From assembly GCF_000341085.1 (NCBI RefSeq), contig NZ_ANBA01000011.1:62001-126000 (forward strand): a stretch of 64,000 nt of DNA, in the 5' to 3' direction. Below the pieces are notes generated by a model that was not told the origin of the DNA, made no database searches, and worked only from the letters and a program-made list of their open reading frames with translations. Below, in pieces: positions 59,782 through 64,000 of the stretch (position 1 is its first letter; the number at the start of each line of letters is the position of its first letter). This stretch comes from Nocardiopsis ganjiahuensis DSM 45031 (GTDB lineage: Bacteria; Actinomycetota; Actinomycetes; Streptosporangiales; Streptosporangiaceae). Position numbers and translations under genes: made by a program.

Positions 59782-60293
59782 GACTGCTCCCCCGAGTCAG
59801 GAGTCGAGCGGTGTGCCGGCGCCGGGGCCCCGCCCTCCGCCTCGTCCGTGGACACGACATCGCTCAACACGTCCTGGAGCCGCTGCAGGACGTGGTCCGC
59901 CTGGCGCACGCGACGCGACCGTTCGCTCCGGGCGTCGAGCAGGTCGATCCCTTCGGCCGTGATCGCCCGGAACGACCTCAACGCCGCCACCTGCTGCTCC
60001 ACCACCGCCTGCCAGGCGTTGTCGACCAACCGGTAGTAGGTGGTCCGCGAACCGGGGCGGTTGATCCGTTCCACGAAGCCCACGCCGGTGAGCTGTCGCA
60101 GGTTGGGGGTCATCGACCCCCGGCTCGCACCGATCGCCTCGGCGATCTGCCCGGCCGACTGCTCGACCGGCTCACAGACCATGAGCCAGCCCAGCACGCG
60201 GCCGGTGATCGGCGGCAGGCCGTCCACCGCGGTCAGATGGGAGGCGATGCGGTCGACCCACTCCATGAGTCGATCGTGAGCGTCGGCAGACAT
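59778..60293 (-). CDS. GbsR/MarR-family regulator
   Basis: The 171-aa winged-helix protein starts at ATG 60293-60291 (GGAG 6 bases upstream). LDGLPPITGRVLGWLMVCEP and EAIGASRGSMTPNLRQLTGV followed by RPGSRTTYYRLVD are typical of GbsR-like MarR proteins. A perfect GTTTCAGT/ACTGAAAC palindrome lies 18 bases upstream. The gene is in an operon with the frameshifted monooxygenase, which it probably repressed. Confidence 0.9.
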   Translation of the reverse strand: MSADAHDRLMEWVDRIASHLTAVDGLPPITGRVLGWLMVCEPVEQSAGQIAEAIGASRGSMTPNLRQLTGVGFVERINRPGSRTTYYRLVDNAWQAVVEQQVAALRSFRAITAEGIDLLDARSERSRRVRQADHVLQRLQDVLSDVVSTDEAEGGAPAPAHRSTPDSGEQS

Positions 60294-60310
60294 ATTCAAC
60301 TCCGATGGTC

Positions 60311-60330
60311 GTTTCAGTCACTACTGAAAC
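60311..60330. promoter_or_regulatory. MarR-type operator
   Basis: GTTTCAGT (60311-60318), CACT, ACTGAAAC (60323-60330) is a perfect 8-4-8 inverted repeat directly upstream of the MarR gene and its monooxygenase. Autoregulation is the simplest reading. Confidence 0.75.
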
Positions 60331-60430
60331 TAAAGCCGCGGCCGGGCCCCGCCAAGGGGCCGGAAACGGAGCGCGCCACCAGCGGCCACGCCTCCCGCGA
60401 CCCCGCTCCCGCCTCGGGATGTGCCACTGC

Positions 60431-60491
60431 TGACGTCAGCCGCAGAAATGAGGCTTGACATGACGCCATCAATGACGTCATTATGACATCA
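60431..60491 (+). promoter_or_regulatory. promoter with repeated TGACnnCA operator boxes
   Basis: TTGACA (60455-60460) is a perfect -35, with a weak -10 region near 60478-60484. TGAC(G/A)(T/C)CA boxes occur at 60431, 60461, 60473 and 60484; the last three are 11-12 bases apart, about one helical turn. The array runs to the ATG of the ribbon-helix-helix gene (60491), which suits cooperative binding by its own product. Confidence 0.65.
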
Positions 60492-61015
60492 TGGATTTGA
60501 TGCCGCATGTCGACGAACTCCGCCGCCAGTTCCTGGCAGCCGCCGAAACCGGGGACGAGGACACCAGGGTCATCGCTGTCCGCCTCAGCGAAGCCCTGGC
60601 CCCTGCCACACGCCTCACCCTGCTGGACGCCCTGGCGGCCGCCACGGACGAGATCACCCGGGACCTCGCTCCCGGATCGGTCGAGGTCCGGCTCCGGGGG
60701 GAGCGGATCGAGTTCATCGTGACGCCGCCTCCGACCGACGAGCCCACCGGGACCGCACACCTGACATCTGATCGGCGTCACCATGACGTCGCCCCGCTGC
60801 TCCTCGAAGGCGAGGAGGGGGGCACCTCGCGGATCACACTGCGGCTGCCCGACCACCTCAAGCCGCATGTGGAGGAGGCGGCCCGCTCCGAGGGGCAGTC
60901 GGTCAACGCCTGGCTGGTCCGGGCCGTGGCCGGGGCGCTCGGACCCGAGGGCCGCCGGACCGCCCCGCGCACCAGTCACCAGATCGGACGCGATCACACC
61001 GGCTGGGTCCGCTGA
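60491..61015 (+). CDS. ribbon-helix-helix (HicB/Arc-type) DNA-binding protein
   Basis: The 174-aa protein has an N-terminal helical segment and a C-terminal ribbon-helix-helix: TSRITLRLPDHLKPHVEEAA, then SEGQSVNAWLVRAVAGAL. The strand residues would contact DNA. The repeated TGACnnCA boxes in its promoter suggest autoregulation. The DUF4097 gene and exporter follow, so it may control the whole set. No toxin partner is recognisable, so a toxin-antitoxin role is not supported. Confidence 0.85.
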   Translation: MDLMPHVDELRRQFLAAAETGDEDTRVIAVRLSEALAPATRLTLLDALAAATDEITRDLAPGSVEVRLRGERIEFIVTPPPTDEPTGTAHLTSDRRHHDVAPLLLEGEEGGTSRITLRLPDHLKPHVEEAARSEGQSVNAWLVRAVAGALGPEGRRTAPRTSHQIGRDHTGWVR

Positions 61016-61094
61016 CCGGACCCCGGCACCCGAATCCACCACCACGTCTCCCGAACGCGGAGACGACCCACACCACGATCACAGGGAGACAGCT

Positions 61095-61892
61095 GTGACC
61101 ACCTTCGCCACCCCCGGACCGATCACCGCCGACATCACCGTGGTCTCCGGCACCCTCCAGATCATCGCTGGAGACCGCGCCGAGACCACCGTCGAGATCC
61201 GCCCGCGCGTCGACCACAAGGACAACGACGTGCGCGCCGCGGAACTCGTCGAGGTCGACTTCGCCGGCGGCCGCCTCGAAGTGCGCGACCCCCAGCCCTC
61301 GGGCCTGGGCCGCGTGATCGGGCGCAAGGGCATGGTCGACATCACCGTCGAACTGCCCGCGGGCTCACGCGTCCTCGCGGAGTGCGGGTTCGGCAACATC
61401 CGCTGCGAGGGGGCCCTGGGAGCCTGCGAGATCTCCACCTCCCACGGCAACATCACGGTGGACCGTCTGACGGGCAACGCCAAGCTCACCACGGGCCACG
61501 GCTCGATCCGGGCGGAGGAGATCGACGGTTCCGCCGTGGTCAAGTCCACCAGCGGCGCCATCACCCTCGGCGAGGTGACCGGAGAGCTGCGGGCCAACTC
61601 CGCGCACGGCGACGTGACCGCCGACCGCACCCTGGGCTCGGTCACCGCGCGCACCACCCACGGCAGTATCCGGCTCGGCCAGGTGGTGCAGGGCAGCGTC
61701 GGCGTGGAGACCTCCTACGGCGAACTGGAGATCGGCGTCCGCGAGGGCACCGCGGCCTGGCTGGACGCGGTCTCCACCAAGGGCGTCGTGCGCAGCTCCC
61801 TGGAGGCCGCCGACAGCCCCGCCCCCACCGACCGGACCGTCGAGGTCCGGGCCCGCAGCGTCTGGGGCGACGTCCTGGTCCACCGCTCCTGA
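61095..61892 (+). CDS. DUF4097-family beta-helix protein
   Basis: The 265-aa protein starts at GTG 61095 with AGGGAGA upstream. Repeated short strands (STSHGNITVDRLTGNAKLTT, GHGSIRAEEIDGSAVVKSTS, ARTTHGSIRLGQVVQGSVGV) build the DUF4097/DUF4098 beta-helix. Such proteins are usually soluble or membrane-linked and often lie in regulator operons with unknown role. Here it is between the ribbon-helix-helix regulator and an ABC exporter. Confidence 0.88.
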   Translation: MTTFATPGPITADITVVSGTLQIIAGDRAETTVEIRPRVDHKDNDVRAAELVEVDFAGGRLEVRDPQPSGLGRVIGRKGMVDITVELPAGSRVLAECGFGNIRCEGALGACEISTSHGNITVDRLTGNAKLTTGHGSIRAEEIDGSAVVKSTSGAITLGEVTGELRANSAHGDVTADRTLGSVTARTTHGSIRLGQVVQGSVGVETSYGELEIGVREGTAAWLDAVSTKGVVRSSLEAADSPAPTDRTVEVRARSVWGDVLVHRS

Positions 61893-61920
61893 CAGCAGGC
61901 CCGAGAGAAACGAGGCAGAC

Positions 61921-62886
61921 ATGACACAGCACACCCCCGGCACGGCCGTAGCGGCCACCGGGCTGCGCAAGTCCTACGGCGACCACGTCGTGCTGGACGG
62001 CGTCGACCTGGACATCCCCGCGGGAACCGTGTTCTCGCTGCTGGGCCCGAACGGGGCCGGCAAGACCACCGTCGTGAAGATCCTGTCCACCCTGATCGGC
62101 GCCGACGGCGGCCGGGCCAGTGTGCTCGGGCACGACGTGGCCACCGAGTCCGAGGCGGTGCGCGCCGCGATCGGCGTCACCGGCCAGTACTCGGCGGTGG
62201 ACGGCCTGCTCACCGGGCGCGAGAACCTGATGCTCATGGCGAGGCTGCACCGTCTGGGCCGGACCGACGCGAAGCGGCGCGCCGCCGAACTGCTGGAGCG
62301 CTTCGACCTCGTCGAAGCCGCGGGCAGACCCGCCGCCACCTACTCCGGGGGCATGCGCCGACGGCTCGACCTGGCGATGACCCTGGTGGGCCGGCCGCGG
62401 CTGATCTTCCTCGACGAGCCGACCACGGGACTGGACCCGCGCAGCCGCCGGGACATGTGGCAGATCACCCGCGACCTGGTGGCCGACGGCGTCACCGTCT
62501 TCCTCACCACGCAGTACCTGGAGGAGGCGGACCAGCTCGCCGACCGGATCGCGGTCCTGGACCACGGGTCGATCGTGGCCCAGGGCACCGCCGCCGAACT
62601 CAAGCGCCGGGTCCCCGGCAGCCACGTCCGGCTGCGCTTCACCGAGGCGCCGTCCCTGGAGTCCGCGGCCCGGGTGCTGGGCGGTGAGGCCGACACCGAG
62701 GCCCTGACGCTCAAGGTGCCCGGGAACGGCGGCGTCGCCTCGCTGCGCGAACTGCTGGGACGCCTGGACACCGAGTCGATCCTCCCCGAGGAGCTGTCGG
62801 TGCAGACCCCGGACCTGGACGACGTCTTTCTCGCGCTCACGGGTCACCGGAGCGCCGACGACAACGCAAGGAAGGCGAACCGATGA
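61921..62886 (+). CDS. DrrA-type ABC exporter ATPase
   Basis: The 321-aa protein has Walker A GPNGAGKTTVVKILSTLI, signature ATYSGGMRRRLDLAMTLVG, Walker B LIFLDEPTTGLDPRSRR and H-loop FLTTQYLEEADQLADRI. The DrrA C-terminal extension is present (LPEELSVQTPDLDDVFLALT). Homologues export daunorubicin and other drugs. It is coupled by ATGA to the permease. Confidence 0.94.
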   Translation: MTQHTPGTAVAATGLRKSYGDHVVLDGVDLDIPAGTVFSLLGPNGAGKTTVVKILSTLIGADGGRASVLGHDVATESEAVRAAIGVTGQYSAVDGLLTGRENLMLMARLHRLGRTDAKRRAAELLERFDLVEAAGRPAATYSGGMRRRLDLAMTLVGRPRLIFLDEPTTGLDPRSRRDMWQITRDLVADGVTVFLTTQYLEEADQLADRIAVLDHGSIVAQGTAAELKRRVPGSHVRLRFTEAPSLESAARVLGGEADTEALTLKVPGNGGVASLRELLGRLDTESILPEELSVQTPDLDDVFLALTGHRSADDNARKANR

Positions 62887-63668
62887 CCACGCTCACCCAC
62901 GCCCTCGGCGACTCGGCCACGATGGTGGCCCGCCAGCTGCGGCACATGCAGCGCTACCCGTCCCTGACGCTGACCCTCATGGGTATGCCCATCGTCTTCC
63001 TGCTGCTGTTCGTGTACGTCTTCGGCGGCGCGATGGGCGCCGAGGGGGCCTCCGGCAACCGGTCCGACTACGCCAACTACATCGCGCCCGGAATCATGCT
63101 GATCACGGTGGCCAGCGCGGCCCAGGGCACGGCCATCTCGGTGGCCATGGACATGACGGAGGGCATCGTCGCCCGGTTCCGCACCATGGCGATCGCCCGG
63201 GTCTCGGTCCTGAGCGGGCACGTCGTCGGGAGCCTGATCCAGGCGATGCTGGCCGTGGCCGTGGTCACCGCGGTGGCGGTGCTGATCGGGTTCCGGCCCA
63301 GCGCGGGTCCGGCTGAGTGGCTGGCGGCCTTCGGCCTGCTGGCGCTGGTCTCGTTCGCGCTGACGTGGCTGTCGGTGGCGCTGGGCCTGGTCGCCAACAA
63401 CGTCGAGTCAGCCAGCAACCTGCCGTTGCCGCTGGTCTTCCTGCCCTTCCTCGGCAGTGGCTTCGTGCCCACCGAGACCCTGCCTGCGGGTGTGCGGTGG
63501 TTCGCCGAGTACCAGCCCTTCACCCCCGTCATCGAGACCCTGCGGGGCCTGCTGTTGGGCACCGAGATCGGAAGCAGCGGGATCCAGGCCCTCGCCTGGT
63601 GTGCCGCCATCGCCCTGGCCTCCTACCTGTGGGCGCGGAAGCTGTACAACCGCGACCCCGCCGTCTGA
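62883..63668 (+). CDS. DrrB-type ABC exporter permease
   Basis: The 261-aa ABC-2 permease has six helices with RFRTMAIARVSVLSGHVVGS and VFLPFLGSGFVPTETLP, as in DrrB. With the ATPase it forms a drug exporter. A P450 gene begins 49 bases downstream, so the operon may continue. Confidence 0.93.
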   Translation: MTTLTHALGDSATMVARQLRHMQRYPSLTLTLMGMPIVFLLLFVYVFGGAMGAEGASGNRSDYANYIAPGIMLITVASAAQGTAISVAMDMTEGIVARFRTMAIARVSVLSGHVVGSLIQAMLAVAVVTAVAVLIGFRPSAGPAEWLAAFGLLALVSFALTWLSVALGLVANNVESASNLPLPLVFLPFLGSGFVPTETLPAGVRWFAEYQPFTPVIETLRGLLLGTEIGSSGIQALAWCAAIALASYLWARKLYNRDPAV

Positions 63669-63716
63669 CCGCCGTTAACGAACCGGACCACCGACCCCGC
63701 GAGACGAGGAACGACC

Positions 63717-64000
63717 ATGAGTGCAACCCTCCACACCCTCACCACGATGCCCACCGAACGCCGGACCGGCTGCCCCTTCGCGCCTCCGGAGGAGCTGCTC
63801 GAGGCCCGCCGGCACGGCCCCCTCAGCCGCTACGTCTTCCCCGGCGGCAAGCCCGGCTGGCTGGTCACCGGCTACGAACTGGTCAGGTCGGTCCTGGCCG
63901 ACCCGCGGTTCAGCTCCCGCAAGGAACTCATGCTCCACCCGACCATCGACGTCACCGGAATGGAGCTGCCTCCGGCGCCGCCCGGCGAGTTCCTGCTCAT
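63717..64000 (+). CDS. cytochrome P450 (N-terminal part, cut by window end)
   Basis: Ninety-four codons are visible from ATG 63717 (GAGGA upstream). CPFAPPEELLEARRHGPLSR, GWLVTGYELVRSVLADPRFS and SRKEL match the start of bacterial class I P450s (CYP105-like). The I-helix, ExxR and heme-Cys parts lie beyond the window. Soluble bacterial P450s need ferredoxin partners, none of which is seen here. Confidence 0.85.
   Translation, partial: MSATLHTLTTMPTERRTGCPFAPPEELLEARRHGPLSRYVFPGGKPGWLVTGYELVRSVLADPRFSSRKELMLHPTIDVTGMELPPAPPGEFLL

Noticed and set aside
60491..61015. A HicAB toxin-antitoxin module
   Set aside because: No HicA-like toxin gene is adjacent; the next gene is DUF4097.

Overview
The window is high-GC actinomycete chromosome. 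Its genes are dense, often share ATGA or GTGA start/stop overlaps, use many GTG and TTG starts, and are separated by long GC-rich hairpin terminators. Families such as XRE-DUF5753/DUF397, NO66-like oxygenases, SdpABC, DUF4097 and DrrAB-like ABC exporters fit a filamentous actinomycete. Nocardiopsis or a relative is my guess; genus cannot be settled from this text alone.

Region 1 (1-9744) is a decayed integration site. The end of an unknown gene is followed by a terminator, a broken tyrosine-integrase remnant and an intact tRNA-Lys(TTT). A perfect 47-bp copy of the tRNA 3' part recurs at 9698-9744. The two copies enclose 8.9 kb of accessory DNA: an XRE-DUF5753/DUF397 pair, an ATP-binding protein, a membrane-anchored unknown, a compact operon (46-aa acidic peptide, JmjC/cupin ribosomal-oxygenase-like enzyme, aldo/keto reductase, APH-fold kinase), an IS630-type transposase remnant, and a Crp-like regulator with a small membrane protein. 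The peptide operon looks like an undescribed type of peptide-modification (RiPP-like) cluster and is the most interesting item here.

Region 2 (9745-13500) has an 850-bp lower-GC leader and then an operon encoding SdpI-, SdpC-, SdpA- and SdpB-family proteins, the cannibalism-toxin system best known from Bacillus.

Region 3 (13500-28900) is ordinary accessory metabolism and regulation: a NarL-type two-component system with its ABC exporter, an AlbA_2 protein, a GlxA-type AraC regulator divergent from an MFS carrier, an AlkZ-related protein, a CdaR/glycerate kinase/GntP operon, a PadR/membrane protein pair and a phosphotriesterase-family hydrolase.

Region 4 (29000-39360) carries several regulator-target sets with visible operators (TetR/DUF418, ArsR/SRPBCC, TetR/GNAT), an amidohydrolase, a DinB protein, a 14-TM drug exporter and an ABC exporter preceded by two 18-bp direct repeats.

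Region 5 (39480-44130) is an operon with a leader ORF, a nitrate/taurine/pyrimidine-type ABC importer, a RutA-like flavin oxygenase and an isochorismatase-fold amidase, which together suggest uptake and oxidative ring opening of a pyrimidine-like compound.

Region 6 (44250-56040) holds a fatty-acid desaturase, a protein kinase remnant, a siderophore ABC importer under an iron box, a kinase, a broken DUF397 gene, a Nudix hydrolase, a DUF4287 protein, an alkyl sulfatase and a SulP transporter.

Region 7 (56330-64000) carries FAD monooxygenases with TetR and MarR regulators (one monooxygenase frameshifted), a ribbon-helix-helix regulator with repeated operator half-sites, a DUF4097 protein, a DrrAB-type exporter and the start of a cytochrome P450.
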